In this document: positions 1 through 13,900 of the stretch, one piece after another | How positions within the stretch are numbered: the stretch's first letter is position 1 | How the letters are laid out: the number at the start of each line of letters is the position of its first letter | DNA from: Hydractinia symbiolongicarpus | Taxonomy: Eukaryota; Cnidaria; Hydrozoa; Anthoathecata; Hydractiniidae | NCBI RefSeq assembly: GCF_029227915.1 | Contig: NC_079881.1 | Location: forward strand, 5,332,001 to 5,396,000 | DNA: 64,000 bases | Direction: 5' to 3' | The notes under the pieces: model-generated | The model's input: the letters and a program-made list of their open reading frames with translations, nothing else | Databases searched by the model: none | Told to the model about the DNA's origin: nothing | Position numbers and translations under genes: made by a program

Positions 1-3000
1 TCATGAAAATTAGTTACCGCTAAATACAATTTTTCTGCCAAAGTTAGTTCTTTTGGGTAATTCTGTACCCAAACCTTTTTGTCTAAAACAGTACGTGCCT
101 TACCTCCCTGTCCCACAGCTCTTCCATATCCACCCAAAATATTAACAATTAAATCACATTTCTTGATTTCAAAATATCCACTTAGTTCAATATCTGTGCC
201 ATCTAGCACAATGTTTCGTTCCAAATCAAACATGCTAAATTTCAATTGTATATGGTAAAGTCCATAGTCAAGTTGCCTTTCTGAGATAATGTGTCGTGTA
301 TCATTTCCTGAAAAAAAATCATGATAATAAAAAAATATAATATACTAGTCCTTAGCCCGTGGAAAAATCCACGGGTTCGTCCGTCGCAGCTAAGCTACCA
401 TTTTGCGTGACAGACAGACAGACGGACGGACGAACAGACGTATACGGCATTATAATATAAATTTTAAGCTATAGCAGATAAGAAAATGATGCAAGCTTAA
501 TAATAACACCATAAAAAGCAACAGGAACTTTCATAATAAATTAACCTCAACGTTTATTTGAATAAAGCATGACGATAAATCTGTTTTATTACTCAACACT
601 AATGCAAGATTTTATTAAAAAGAATTTTCTTGGACTCTGTCATATGTCTTTTCTCAGAATATTGCACCCTGGAAAATTTAACAATTTAAATTAAATGTGT
701 TATTGTCAAAAAAAAAAAAAAAAAAAGGCATCTTTTTAAGTTTTTTAAGTACTTTAATATAAACCAACCTGGTATTTCAATACTTTTGTTTACAATGATA
801 TCACCAGTTTCATTTATATAGGTAATCAATTGCAGATTCCACTCTCTTTTAATAACTGCAGTTTTTTTCTGGCAGTCACGAACAGCTTTTGATAAAATAT
901 TATATTTTCGACATTTGAAAAAGGATGAAAGAGTCTGTGCCTTTCCTGGTTCATCAGCCATTGCACTATCCCATGCTACAACTGGTGCATTACATGGTAG
1001 GTCAAGGATTTTGACTTCAATTGTTGTGGAAACTGAAGACACGTCATTAGTTCCTGTAACTGTCACAATGTAAGTTTTGACTGATTTGTACATGTATGAT
1101 GTAATAGCAGTAAATACATCAGGTAATAGGTCAACACTCAAATATGAATGAAACATATATTCTTGTTTCGACCGGCAATCAGAATGGCCAAACAAAAGAG
1201 GCTTATAATCAGCACCTTTTTCATCAGCATCGCCAAAATCTATTGCATAACATGGTTGGTGTGCTTTTTGTGAAACTGAACCTGTAAAATTAGTTAGCAT
1301 GCCAATCCTATTGATAGTATCGTCAATTTCCACGGTAACATTTTGAATGCCTCTAATTATTAAAAGAGGTATAGCTTTTAGAAACTCCTGAATCGGGTTT
1401 TTAGCTAGTACTAGAACATTAACTGCAAGAATGGTCGTGTCATCTTCAAGAAACACAAACTTGTGACTGGTGCTATTTTCTGGGGTGGAAGTGACTGGTG
1501 TCTTACCATTTTTTTGAACGTAGTTAAAGTCATATATGTACGTAACATTAGTTCCCTTTTGATCGCTTGTGAAAAACACAATTTCACAATCTACATCAAA
1601 AGTATTTTCATACTTTCCTGTTCCTTTTGTTAGTACCTCGCTATTGTCACACTTTGAAAAAACATCAACAACAAAATCAGTAATAGGGTGATAGGAGTAA
1701 ACAGTTGTTATTAATGTAACATTATATAAACGGTTTGAACAGTTCGTCACAACGTCAAACTCTCCTGGAGGAAAAATGTGTTTCACAACATTACTTTCCA
1801 AAAAGGAAGGGTAATCCACAGAATGTAATGGTGATCCATCTTCAAAATTCCAACCGCAAGAGAAATCATCACCACTGATAATATCTAGAGTCATGGATAA
1901 CGGGTATGTAGAGTTGGTTGAAGTTGCAGTCACTCCAAATCCAGTCATATTTTGCACTGGTTTCTGCACAAATATAGGAATTGAAAGATTATCCCTGGAG
2001 ATTTCATTAAAAACAGAAACTTCTACTATGTATGGTGGGTTTACTCTCCATTCAGAATAAGAAATACTGACAGAGGTCTCATTGGTGGTTAATGGTGGAT
2101 TTCCATCACCAAAATTATACACAAATGTAACATCAATTCCTGTTGATATATTTGCAATTATTGTCAAGGTTTCATTGACCTCAACATAATCTAGTAATCC
2201 ACCTGAATGCTGTTGTTCAATCTGCACAGTCAAATTGGTTATACGTTCTTGGATATAGACATCTTTCCATATTGTCAAGGTTGACACAGAATTTTCACAA
2301 TGTATAGTCAAATTGTACTTCCCATGTTTTGGGTACTGTATACCTCCTCTTCCATAAATTGCAGTTCCAGACATATCCATATTAACTGCTATTGGAGTAG
2401 TAATTGGAAGGTCAAAGTTATCTTTCAAATCAAAATCAATCCATAAGTTTACCGCAGTACCCTGTGTTAAATAAAAATCAACAGTGGTTATAGATCCAAA
2501 TTCTGTATTTAGGTTCTCCTTGACAAAAAACAAACCCTCGATTTTATCTTGAATGGTGAACGTGTAATTTCGATCCGAATAGCTTATTTTATTCCATCCT
2601 TCAATATAAATTGAAAAATTACCATAATAATGAAAAGTGTGATTCATGACTCGTACATTGTATGTTCCATTCGTTTCATCAATATGACCATCACTCCATG
2701 TCCAACGATATGTAACATTAGTTCCCATATGAGGGACAATTCGATATTGAAAACTTACATTTGTTTCTGCAATTCCATAAGCTTCAAGTGACAGTTGAGC
2801 AATGGGATCTTCAACACTGCCATAAGCTGCCACAGCTTTACTATCGCCTAACTTTATCACAGAGAGAACATCTTTTGGAGCACTAAATACAGCATCTGCG
2901 AAAGCATAAAAGTGTGAAGCTACGGATACATTGTATTCAACGCTCAACGAATCGATCTCCAAGCTTAACTTTAGCGGCCCCAACCCACTACCAAATACTT

Positions 3001-6000
3001 CAATCAGCAATGGCTCGTTCGTCGCAACAGCTTTAATTGGAATGGGCGATGGTATAAATTCCAAAAGAGATATGGATCCTTCAATTGTGACGATAGTTGT
3101 GACATTTGACATTGATATTAGGTTGTAAGCTTTAACAAATATAGTATATACACCAGGCCTTGGATAAACTGTTGAAGGGTTAATAGATGTTGTTGTTATA
3201 TCACATGTGCCATTGTATTTCTCCATGTCCCAGTGGATGCAAAATCTAAATGCAATAATAGGGTTACATAAAAAAATATAAAGATGGATTACCTCTTGGA
3301 CTGCAATTTTGAACAAACTTCAGCTACTTGTGAAATTTACGGTTTTTGCTGCTTAACACCCAAATTGTTATAATAATTATATAATATAAGAATTAAAATA
3401 ATTATTTCAAATAAAAACACACAAATCTTTAAGAGGGCAAAGATGGAAAAGGGAAAGCATACTAGAACAAACAAATTAAAATTGAATATCTCATAAAAAG
3501 AAAAAACATTAACCTCATGTTTAAGGCTAAAGTTACAAGCCTTTATGAATATGGATAAAAAGCATTAATGTTCTGGACAAGCTGAGCACTCCAACAGTGT
3601 CTTTTTTCTTATATATGAATTGTTATGATATGAATGTGAAAAAGTAAAAAATGCCTTAAACTTTTAGACTTGACAGTTAGAAACGTTTGCCAATATTGCT
3701 CATTTTCCAGGTTTTTATGACTAAAATAGCACTATTCCGTAGGCAATCTATTTGTCTTTTGGAAAAAATACTTTTATATTATTTTATTATACAGAGTCAG
3801 TATTCTCAACACAGGTAATAGGTGTGTCATACGTCTTTAATTTTCTAACATGTTTTAATTAGCCGGTATGTGCTGTTGTTTGAATTCTTTGACGAAATAA
3901 TAAAAAAATTAAAATGTTGGAAATGTTTGTGAATTTAGTGCACTTGAGTAAAACCTATTCTAAATATAACAGATAGGCAAAAACCATATTTCAACAAAAA
4001 GTAGTTGAAATACACATTGAATAAAATTATATTACATAAATGAATCTTGTTTTAGATTAATGCACCTACCAATACTAGTACAAGGTTTAACAACAAACTT
4101 ATTTAATCTTTTCTTTTAATTTTAATCCAACAGTTTATACTCTCAAAAGGTAAACAAACAAACAAAAACTTACGTTACATCACTAAGTCCAGTACTAAGC
4201 CCGAGTGTTAATGTTACTACTTCGTTAGAATCTACTTTGGCAGCTGCAGTGAGACCAACAATGACTTCTTGAATTCTGACAGTCTTAGAGGCAGTAAAAG
4301 TCGTATCAAAGGTTGATTCTAATGCTGCAGACACATCTAAATCTGTATTAGCAGTTGCACCTAAATATTTAAAGGGCAAAGTTAAATAAAGCGCAAAACC
4401 TTTCTTTCTTCTCTCTTTAAAATTCCATGTTTAGAAGTCATTATATTTCAATTTAATAATTCTTATACTACTTTCAGTTAGTAATTTTAAATATTTTTTA
4501 GGAACCTTGCTGTTACAAGCACCATGTAGCTTATACAATATCAGCAAGGTTTGGAACAAAAAACAGCAATATAATATTTTAGACAACAAGGAAATACCAA
4601 GATGGCATGGTTAAGGCTGGAATAATATGATTAATATGTGTGTCCTGATGTGTGCAATAGAACATAAGGCTTTTATCGAAAACATTTATATCTGCCATGT
4701 TTACCATTAGCTAAGCATTTTGTTTATAGCATAAATTTGTTGGGACTCTAGATTTTTTTAAAAAAGAACAACTTTTTAGGCAGCCAAATTTTTTGCTAAT
4801 TATGGCCTGTGAAAATAACATAAAATCGAATTGAAATATCTGACGTTTTCTCCTGTTTGGGTAACTAGGGCTTAGACCTAGTCACTTATTATAAAAAACA
4901 CAACCGTACAACAAATTACCTGTGAACATTTGAGAATAATAAATCATTGAAAAAACAGATGCACGTAACATATGCGCCACATTTAGAGTTGAAGTCAGTG
5001 GATAATCCATTGAGAATACAGCTCCTACTTTAAGTTGATACACTTCGTCATACACATACACTGGATACAAATCATCATATACAGGCTCAACAGGATAATA
5101 CCCAATGTCTCCAGGATTGTTAACACATGGCACCCAGCCAAGTATATATCCTGGTTTGACCATGACAACATCAGATACACCAAACACATTATTACCTGAA
5201 AATAATTACTAATCAATTTAATTTGAAATTTACAAGTCTTTCTTATTGGGAAAGTTATGAGATTTTACTATCAATACGAACCTAGAAAACAATAAAGGCC
5301 TGCTACTGATTGCAAACGTTTGCATATTACTGACAGAGAAACATAAGTCAATGCACATCTATTTTTGTCTTTATGGCCTGCTAAGGTATTATATTTAACA
5401 TTTTTTTCAACAATTTTGAAGAAAATGTACGGTAGTGAGACATGGACAATGAAGCAGGTAGATCTTGATTGTTTAGAAAGGAATGATATGAGAATGGTTA
5501 GGTGGATGTGTAACGCCAGTCTGAGAGACAGAAAGAGTTCAGATGAGCTAAGAAGCGGGCTAAATATCCGTAGAATTAAAGATGTTATCCAGATATTTTC
5601 TTGGAAAGCTACAACTATTTTCTTTCAATTTTTTGATTATTTTATAATAAGATATTTTTTGCAAAATTAATGTTGAACTTCTTTTTGTACATTGGTAGTA
5701 AAAATAAATGAAAATACATTCAATCGCAATACAATAAAAATTGCAGTACAAAATAAATAGCATAGGCAAACAAAGAAAAATGAATATTAGACCAATACCA
5801 AAAAGAAATAGAAATCAAGTTACAAATAACCAGCATATTACCTAGTTTACTAGTCTGTGCTTCATGTTCATACACAATTTCGTACTGAGCAGCAGGCCCA
5901 GATGGTGGTGATAGCAGACATGACGAATTTTCTGGATTAGTAAATCTAAGTGTATCGGAACAAAACATTGTATCTGTTGAAGATGAATAAAATGTTACTG

Positions 6001-9000
6001 TGTCATCTTTTGCATCACCACATTCATGAGCCAAGTCCACGCAAGACTGTTTGGAATGACAATACTTCTGGGTAGAGATGTCACAGGTTGGTTTAAGTAT
6101 CTAATAAACATAAATAATATACAAAATAAAAATTAATTATATTATGGTAAACCAAATGAAAATATAAACTATAAAAGAAGCGTTAGAAATTTATATTTGC
6201 TTTCCTTGGAATTACCGGAAGGTAATACAACATGCAGGCAATGGCCCAGCGATGTAATTTTGCCTTTATTAGGTTTATCTTCACAGAAAATCATGTTAAG
6301 CTGTAAATATCAGCATTTTTTTTCATTTTTGCTTTATATTTTAGTTTTAATATGTCATTTTTATTAAAAAACATAACTTTAATAAAGAAACAGACAAAGT
6401 GTCATTTACACTTGGGGAAAAACACACAAGAAAAGCAAAAATTTGCATCTCATGAAGATTGTGAATTCCACAAATATATCGTAATTGCAACTTTGTTGTA
6501 GATAAATTAACAGCAATAGAACATTTCTCATCTAATTTTGTCCTAAAAACAAATTTAGCTACCTCAGTAACGTTGTTAAGATAGTAAACAAAAATTTGCA
6601 GATAAAACAGATTGCACATCACAACTCTATCTTAAAATTTACAAAATGTGTCTTAAGATATAAGAACAGTAAGGCTTTCTTGCTTCAAATTTTGTAAAAC
6701 ACTATAAAGTTGTATTTCTATCTGTTCATTTTTGCTCACTTTGTTTTTATCTGGGTTTTTTTCTTTTAACTGGGGGATATTTAACTAAGTACACCTTTAG
6801 TTTGTAATGAGTAGCTAACTGTTATGTTTTTAGTCTTAAAAATTGATTTACAAAAAAATGATTTACAGAAAAACCAGACAGGTGCAAGATTTCTTTAAAC
6901 TTGTTTGTAAAAATAAACATTGGGAAAAATTTGCTGAGTGTGAACCAGCATGACAGGATAAATTATAGTAACATATCAGTGAAGCTTACAGCACTTGAAA
7001 ATTTCTTGTTAAAACTTTCACGTTATGATAATATCGGCAAAAAATAACCTACCAGAAATCGCACACACCCCACGCCTGAATCAAGACGTGATATGTATGC
7101 TTCAAAAGCCTTTACCACTCCCTCAGAAGTAAATTGATGATTGATGTTTATGTAAGCTGAGGGATATCCAAGTGTCCAATTATACGATGGCGAATAGTCA
7201 TGAAAACGATCACTTCTCAAGTCACTTCCAATTTGATAATACAAAGGATCTAAAAGGCAGGATTATGTTATAGTTTTATTTGGATAGCCTAGTACGCACA
7301 GTATTGTTGCATTTTAAACCTAGATAATTTTCCACTTTACCAGGTTAATAGAAAAAATGGATCACAATATGAAAAATACATTAAAAGCAATGTGAAACAA
7401 TAATTTTGTAAACCTAAAAAGATTCGCTATACATAGTACTAAATAATAGCAATAAACTATGCAAACTTTAATAAGTACAGTATTTGACATGAGCGGGATG
7501 CTAAATTTATATATTGGTCTCCTTGAAAGAAAAAATTAAAGAAGTGAAGAAAGTTATACAGCACATTTACTGGATTAATAAATATAAATTACCTGAAACA
7601 TCGGAGATTGTAGCAACTGATGATCCATCTTTGGAGATTGTCATTGTTGTGAGATCTGACCCCGATGTTACAAGAATCAAACATTCAAACTCCACTCCTT
7701 GTTCAAATGCTACAGGACACTGAATGATAAGTTCGCTTCCAGCATACGCAATTACAAAATGAAGTGGACTTCGAGCACCCCAATATGCTAAAAAAATTGT
7801 GAAATGTTAGAATACCTTTGTAAAAAGAAAATCTAAAACGTTATTTATTCTTGCAGACAAACCCAAAAGAAAACCTTAATACGGATTTTAACCGACTTCC
7901 TAATTTTTATTTTTAAAAAAAGAGTTATGTAAATGCATATTGCTAAATGGATACTCATTTTCTTAATGTAACAGAAGATCATTTTTTGTTTTAATCTAGG
8001 CTAGAAATCTTTTCTGCCATTCAGTGCAACTTGTTCTACAAGTTTTTTTTTCACATGCCATAACTCTCTACAAGCGGAATTTTAAATATCTCTGTGGAGA
8101 ACTTGATGGAAAGTGTAAGATGGTAACTACACTAGTTGGTTCAGATTATGCTAGATCAGAAGTTAGTAAATTTAAAGCAGGTTTGCTTTGAACTTGCATT
8201 TCTTATTTTTAAATATATACAATAAATTTTAAGTGGTAAAAAGTTGCATTAGAACATTATCTAGAATATTGTGATCGCCCACAAAAGTTATTTAGACAAG
8301 CAGGCTTTTTGTGGAGAAGTGTACAATAGAACATGGACACCCGCACACTTGCAAATTATTTATCACGGCATGCTATTAGTAGCATTATGCAAAAAGCCAA
8401 ATTTTGTGAGAGGTTGACCAATGTAGCACCCTCATAAAAACACTTTATACACTTGACATGTGTTTTTTGCTGCATGCATATTAAAATCTTTAAGGTGGTC
8501 AATTTTGAAGTTTATCCAAGTATATTTGTTTTTGTATACCACATTCACACAATTTAAAATTGTTAATGTTTACAGCAGATTTGGGACTTAAGATCATAGA
8601 TCATTTTGTTAGATTCAAATGGTCAAAATGTTTTAATTATTTAATTACCTTACCTAGGTATTTAGAAAACAAGTAAAAAGAGATATCCAAATTGAGGGGT
8701 TGAAGATTTGTAAGAAAATAAGTAGATAACTTAAAATTTATTTCCTGTTAATTAGTTTTTACGGGTAATGTGATTCTAGTACCAGAATTTACTTATGTGA
8801 TTTCTTATTAGGAAGAAAGAAGGTATAGTTTTAAATAATATATACTGAGTCTGCACATGTGTTGTTTTTTTACAATTTGTGCTTATCTAACAAACAATGC
8901 ATAGCTACAATTTACAGTTAATTCAATCTTTCCTCCAAAACATGCAGGGGGGAAATGACATATCAAGGCAGTGTACCTTCTTAAAAGTTTTTATTTTTAT

Positions 9001-11029
9001 AGTAAAAAAGCTCTAGTAGTATAAGTTTCTTAAAAAAATTTAGTGCATAGCACAAAAACCATTTTTTAAGTACATGTAATTACCAGTTGTCATGTTAGCT
9101 AAAACAAGAATATCCACTTACCTCCTAATTCTGTTGCTAATGTATTATTTCCAAGTTGAGTAAATTTAACAGTAACATCAGATGTCCTTGTCTCTAAAAC
9201 TTTACCATTAATGTAGACACCATAAATAGGTAAATTATCAGATATTCGTATAGACAATGCCACATCTTCAAAAAGTTTAACACTTGTAGGTGGCGTAGTA
9301 GTAAACTCAGCTGATAAGCCATCTGAAGCATATACCTACGAAAAGAAAATTAAGCTATAGCTAGATCAATATGGGTGCAGTAAAGAAATTTTTGAAGTTA
9401 GACTCCTGCTGTAGATTTAACAAAGTGGTGGCAGATTTACCTTAAATTTTAACTCAACAAAAAATAAAGTATTTTTGACATAGCAACTTCAAGAAGTAAT
9501 TTTAAACTAATTATATGACTTAGAATACCAAAACTCTTTTTCATATGTGCAATGCCATTTTCCTGCCTGGTTGATATCACCTTAGCATTTATGTCAGCAA
9601 TTACCAAATGCATACATTAATTTAGGGAGACACAACTTACTGAAATAAAAAACAAACTATTTCATTAACATGTTTTTTAACTTGTTATCTTTACTTTACC
9701 AAAAAAAAAGAAAAACAAGAAAGAAAATATTGTAATATATTCCCCAGTGAAAAAATACACTTAGGCAGAAGAACAATAAAAAACATCTGACATTTTAATT
9801 TTTATAATGTCAGCAGTGACCTGTTGTTGCTTCTATTCTTAGGAGATTGAAACGCTCATCCAAAAAATATATATGACGAACAGTTGATTAAATTTTAACA
9901 AAAATGTTTTAAAACGTTATATCACAAGGCAAACCTCTAAACACTGTGTGTCATTAACAGATCCACATGCATCTCCCACAGAAGAACCACAAAAGCAATG
10001 ATTTCCATTATGGTCAACTCCAGCATAAATTTCTTCTTTAAACCCACAAATTGCAATGCATTTATCAGGTATTATTTGACCAACATAGTGTGGTAAGTTT
10101 CGATTAACTAAGCCATTGGACTCTGTCGAATAGGTCTTGCGGTTGCCAAATGAAGCTGAAAAGATTAGTAGTGTTAACAGCTTAATTTAGGAAATTAATG
10201 AGACACAAGTTACCCTAAATTTTGCAAATTTGTTTTAATTAGATATCCAGTATTGTTAAGATGTAACATAACTTAAAGTTTAAAATTATACTTTCCTTGC
10301 AACTGGAATAAAAAGCTCACACATAGATATCTCAGTATATTCTGATATATCTAACTCATCGAATGTAATTTATGCAGGTTGCAGGGCAATAGGCTACGCT
10401 TTCATTGGTTAAGTTTTTACAATGGAACTACAATGATTATTTATTGTGGAGTTGTATTATCACGTTTGTTAGGAAAGTATGATCGTCAGGATTTTAAAAG
10501 TAAAGAACCTACTATTTTGTTGCTTGCTTTGTTTATCTTGGTGTGCGTGATGAAATATCAAAGGGTGATATTTTCTTATCACATTAATTAAATGCTTTTT
10601 TATCAGCTGTAATTTTCTTTGTGTTAATAATTGTGATGGTACTGCATAGTAACTTTAAACACATAGCCCCTGAACTTTAAACTCAACTATAAGTGAGCTT
10701 AAATCATAAAACGTGTCACAAGCAGGACATCTTGCCAGTGAATTTATAATGTCCAACAGTTGTTATATTAAAATAATTAGACCAAATAAATCAAAAATGT
10801 TTCAATCTTATCAACAACTAGATTCGACAGCCTGCCTTTTCTCTTTGTTTCAACCTGGTTTGGCCAATTAATAAAATTTTACATTTTTACTTGTTTCATT
10901 CACAAAACATGTTTTTTTAAAAAAATAATATGCTATGAATGATTTGAGAATAACTTACCTTGGGGTGGTACAACAACTTTTACAACTTGAGGTACCATTT
11001 CGCCAGCTAAGTTTTTGACATTTGATATT
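1..11029 (-). CDS. Polycystin-1-like receptor, middle part (WSC, LDLa, PKD repeats, REJ)
   Basis: Ten exons, all in phase: 11029-10959, 10155-9935, 9335-9122, 7787-7593, 7249-7053, 6100-5842, 5195-4920, 4360-4174, 3245-769 and 307-1, continuing past the left edge. Exon 10155-9935 is a WSC-type cysteine module (CIAIC...NHCFCGSSVG). Exon 6100-5842 starts with an LDL-receptor class A-like module (C-x5-KYC...C-x6-CGD). The 2.5-kb exon holds about six or seven PKD-type Ig-like repeats, recognised by YNFGDG, GWNFEDG, AIDFGDAD and WTWSDG cores, with many N-glycosylation sequons. The last exon has the GY/LYHIQL and ILGG.GRAVG features of a REJ domain. WSC-LDLa-PKD-REJ order is that of polycystin-1, a large membrane receptor with a GPS cleavage site, PLAT and 11 TM segments. 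Those parts would lie left of the window. Polycystin-1 family members act with TRPP channels in mechanical or chemical sensing at cilia or fertilisation. No leucine-rich repeats were seen. Family assignment is firm; orthology to PKD1 itself is not. Confidence 0.85.
345..460. repeat. Dispersed 'CCCGTGG..CCACGGG' repeat, copy 1
   Basis: This copy has a short hairpin (cccgtgg-aaaaat-ccacggg, about 357-376) followed by 'tcgtccgtcg' and a CAGACAGACAGACGG tract. Related copies lie at 27405-27600 (two, tandem), 33870-33965 and 53870-54060 (opposite orientation). It sits in an intron of the polycystin-like gene. No coding capacity. The family is likely a short non-autonomous mobile element. Confidence 0.6.
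5416..5600 (+). pseudogene. Fragment of non-LTR retrotransposon reverse transcriptase (C-terminus)
   Basis: The plus strand encodes a peptide with MYGSETWTMK, ERNDMRMVRWMC and SLRDRKSSDEL. This is the characteristic C-terminal stretch of endonuclease/reverse transcriptase proteins of LINE-type elements (YGSETW...MRMLRWM...LRDR...). Only about 60 codons remain, with no RT catalytic motif and no flanking ORF. It lies antisense inside the intron between 5195 and 5842 of the polycystin-like gene, so it is a dead 5'-truncated insertion. Confidence 0.75.
7790..9121. other. Intron of polycystin-like gene, nothing recognised
   Basis: This 1.3-kb AT-rich intron has no ORF above background, no clear repeat and no RNA-gene signature that I can see. 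The other long introns of this gene (3246-4173, 6101-7052, 10156-10958) look the same. Confidence 0.6.
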
Positions 11030-13900
11030 CTGGGTAATCAGTCTAAGTTAGTCAAATACTATTTTCTGAGTCCCTTGCGACTTGTTGAAGTAAGAAAAAG
11101 TGACTTTATATACAAAGTCAATCTCCTCTGATCCATTAAAATAAAGCCTAGCGAAATTGTACCACTGTTGTAAAAGTTGACGTACAACCCCAAAACGTAT
11201 AGCTATAAGTTATTCTCAAACATTTTTCTCCAGATGTTTTAAACACTGACAAAAAGCCTGTGGCAATTTTTAATCTCTTTATATTTTCGTATTTAGTATT
11301 GTTATTATTTTGTAATTAGTACAATACATTGGTAGAGTTAAATTTTGATTACTTTTTCTAATTTTCTAAGTGGGAGGTAAGCTTTAAATGCCAGTTTTGA
11401 AGTTTTATTGGACTGGATGTTAATATTCTACAACTATACATGAAATTAAGTTACATACTTGCTGCAATAATGAACCCAACCTATAAAAAATTAAGAATAT
11501 TTGGTTATGATAGGTTATAATGACAAAATGTGAGAAAAGCAAACACCAGTCAGGTGAGTCAACTTCGCATTTGTTTCTTTCACTTTCGGTTTTTGTACAG
11601 AGAAATGGTATAATTTCAAGACTGTTCGCGTTTTTATGCTCTGCATCTATACGAAGATTGCCGCGCGATGTAGTGGGTCCAGAGTAAAGCTATCATTTTC
11701 TTAAAAGTAATATTTCGTTTCATTTTCCACAAAATGAAAATTATTATTTTACCCGTATTACATGCATGCAAGCAAGCTGTTGTAGTCATTTTAGAGCTTT
11801 TCTTCAGTTTTATGTCACCCCTCACTCTCCTTAACCCGTAAAAACTCGACCCCGGGGCATCTTTTATTCTTTCTTACATCAGGGGACGGCGATACCTGGG
11901 TTATCTATCAAAAGAAATCCTGATAATTATTGCAGCTATATATTTTACGTTGAAAAATGGTCACATGAACTGTCCTACGCCAAGGTTACGTTTGTATCGC
12001 TTTTTCCATGTCAGATACAGGACAGGAGAAACCTGTAGACAGGAGAAAATTACAATCAGTGAATGAAAATGTTGGCACATAAACGCAAAGTTGAATTCTG
12101 TTGTTCCATTTAAATTCCGCGTGGGTGCGAGGTTATAATAAAAAGTACAATTTACTACAAGAACTGTTTTATTATATGAAAATTGAGTTTGGGAAAAACT
12201 TAAAAATAAGAGCAATAGGGAGGCTAAAATTGTAATATTTTTCCTAAAAACACACAGCCAAACATGAAAAACATTTTTTGTAAAGCGTGAAAAAAAATTC
12301 AAATTTATTTGCAATGTATGTGAGTATAAAACAAAAACAAGGGCTCCGTCTGGATAAACTCAAAATACCCTGGAGACAACGTTTTAAGAACATAATAAAA
12401 ACAAATTAGACTGAAAATAAGAAAGGATAAGAACTTCTTAGATTTTTGAAAATTTTCTGCTTCTTATAAAAGAATTGCTTTCCAGGCCTTTTTCTTTTTC
12501 GCTCTCTAATATATGACCGGTAGCCTAGGTTCGTTCTTAGCCTGTTCTTATAGCTGGATGGAAACATGTATTCGTATGATGTAAAAATATTTCAATCTTC
12601 AACAGCAAAAAGAAAACTTACATTAATAGTAAAAACACACACAAAAATTGCTTGTCGAAATTTTTCTTTCATCTTGTCACATTTATCATTACTTGATTTT
12701 TTTTCTTTCGTCAATAAATGAAATAGTCACCTACGAACTTTTTCATTTTTTTTTTCGCATTCAAAAATAGCCAATGAAATTTCAGCTCAGCCATCACCAT
12801 AGCACACAATTCATTAACCCCTTAGCTTATCCAACACTCCATTTATCGAGAAATAAGAACTAAAAAACAAATCAATTGGCTGCACCCGTTATTTCACAGT
12901 AAATCTCACAAGATGACAATACTAATATTGCTAAATTAAAATTACACTTCCAATAACCTTTTGTTTTCCCATATAATTGGCTTGAAAATATTTTTATTTT
13001 TTTACCTACGAAGGAGAGCATTTATTTTTCTGTTTCTGCGCAAGGTACACACTTACAAACTTAATTTCAATCCGAGCGTAATAATATAAGAAACGGAGGT
13101 TTGTTTAATATTTAAATTATCATACAGAATTGAACAGGTGTTTGTACTTTGTAACTTGAACAACGAGATATATCTGCAACTGAATTCTTTTATTCATCAA
13201 CTCCACAGCAGTTCTCAGTTGCCTATCGATATTCAACACATACTAGTTACCCCGTATGAATGGGCACCATTCAAGTTTTCTGTTTGTTTTTAGTTACATA
13301 TGTAATATGGCGGATGTCACTAAATATATCGCAATACTGAAATGATAACATTCTCCTCGGTATAATAAAATATCCACATAGAATTAATTTTTTACGAAAG
13401 TTTTGATTTCTCTTGACTCTGCAAGAAAAAATTGGTGTTCAAGCAAATTTTTTTTTTATATTTAAACTATTTTATCGGTGAAAACTACCAGTTGCATAAT
13501 ACGATAGAGAGTTAAAATTTGTGTATTTTTAGAATTTTTCCCACCCGTCTATTAATATGTCTTAAACAAACAAACAAAGAAACAAATAAATAAACAAACA
13601 AGCAAGCAAGAAATCCAAAAGCCACCAAAAGCAAAAAGACTCCAAAATTTATTCATTAAGACTACCTTCTATTAAACTTTCCATTTTCTGAATTGTCGGT
13701 CATTAAAACATTTGAATGTATAAAACCCTAAAAAAGTTGACGCGTCTTAATTTTTAAAGCTGCTAAATTTCAGACGTCAAAGGTTGGGTGGGATGGAAAA
13801 AACGGGGAGGATTTCGTGGTGATTTTTGCTATACTATATGACACAGAGGTTTGCTCGGTTTGCTCAGTTCAATACTTCATCCATTCGATTTCCTAAGTTA
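11030..13900. other. Upstream/intergenic AT-rich stretch
   Basis: Apart from the tentative 5' exons listed separately, I see no supported gene. A simple-sequence patch (caaacaaa/aaataaat/caagcaagcaag, about 13563-13612) is present. A short 'ccctggagacaacg' at about 12370 resembles the end of the CTCGTTCCCAGGGC repeat family. The ORF at 11961-12314 (minus) has no recognisable domain. Confidence 0.5.
11459..12672 (-). CDS. Candidate 5' exons of the polycystin-1-like gene (signal peptide)
   Basis: On the minus strand, 12672-12622 opens with ATG and encodes a basic start followed by a hydrophobic run (MKEKFRQAIFVCVFTIN), ending at a good GTAAGT donor. A 22-nt exon at 11480-11459, between a TTTATAG acceptor and a GTATGT donor, would add VGFIIAA. 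Together they look like a signal peptide for the receptor downstream. However, the phase after the micro-exon does not match the exon at 11029-10959: the join would hit a stop. So either a further exon is missing from this model or these pieces are not used. Treat as a suggestion only. Confidence 0.3.

Noticed and set aside
2931-3128. Plus-strand ORF of 65 aa
   Set aside because: Antisense shadow of the long PKD-repeat exon.
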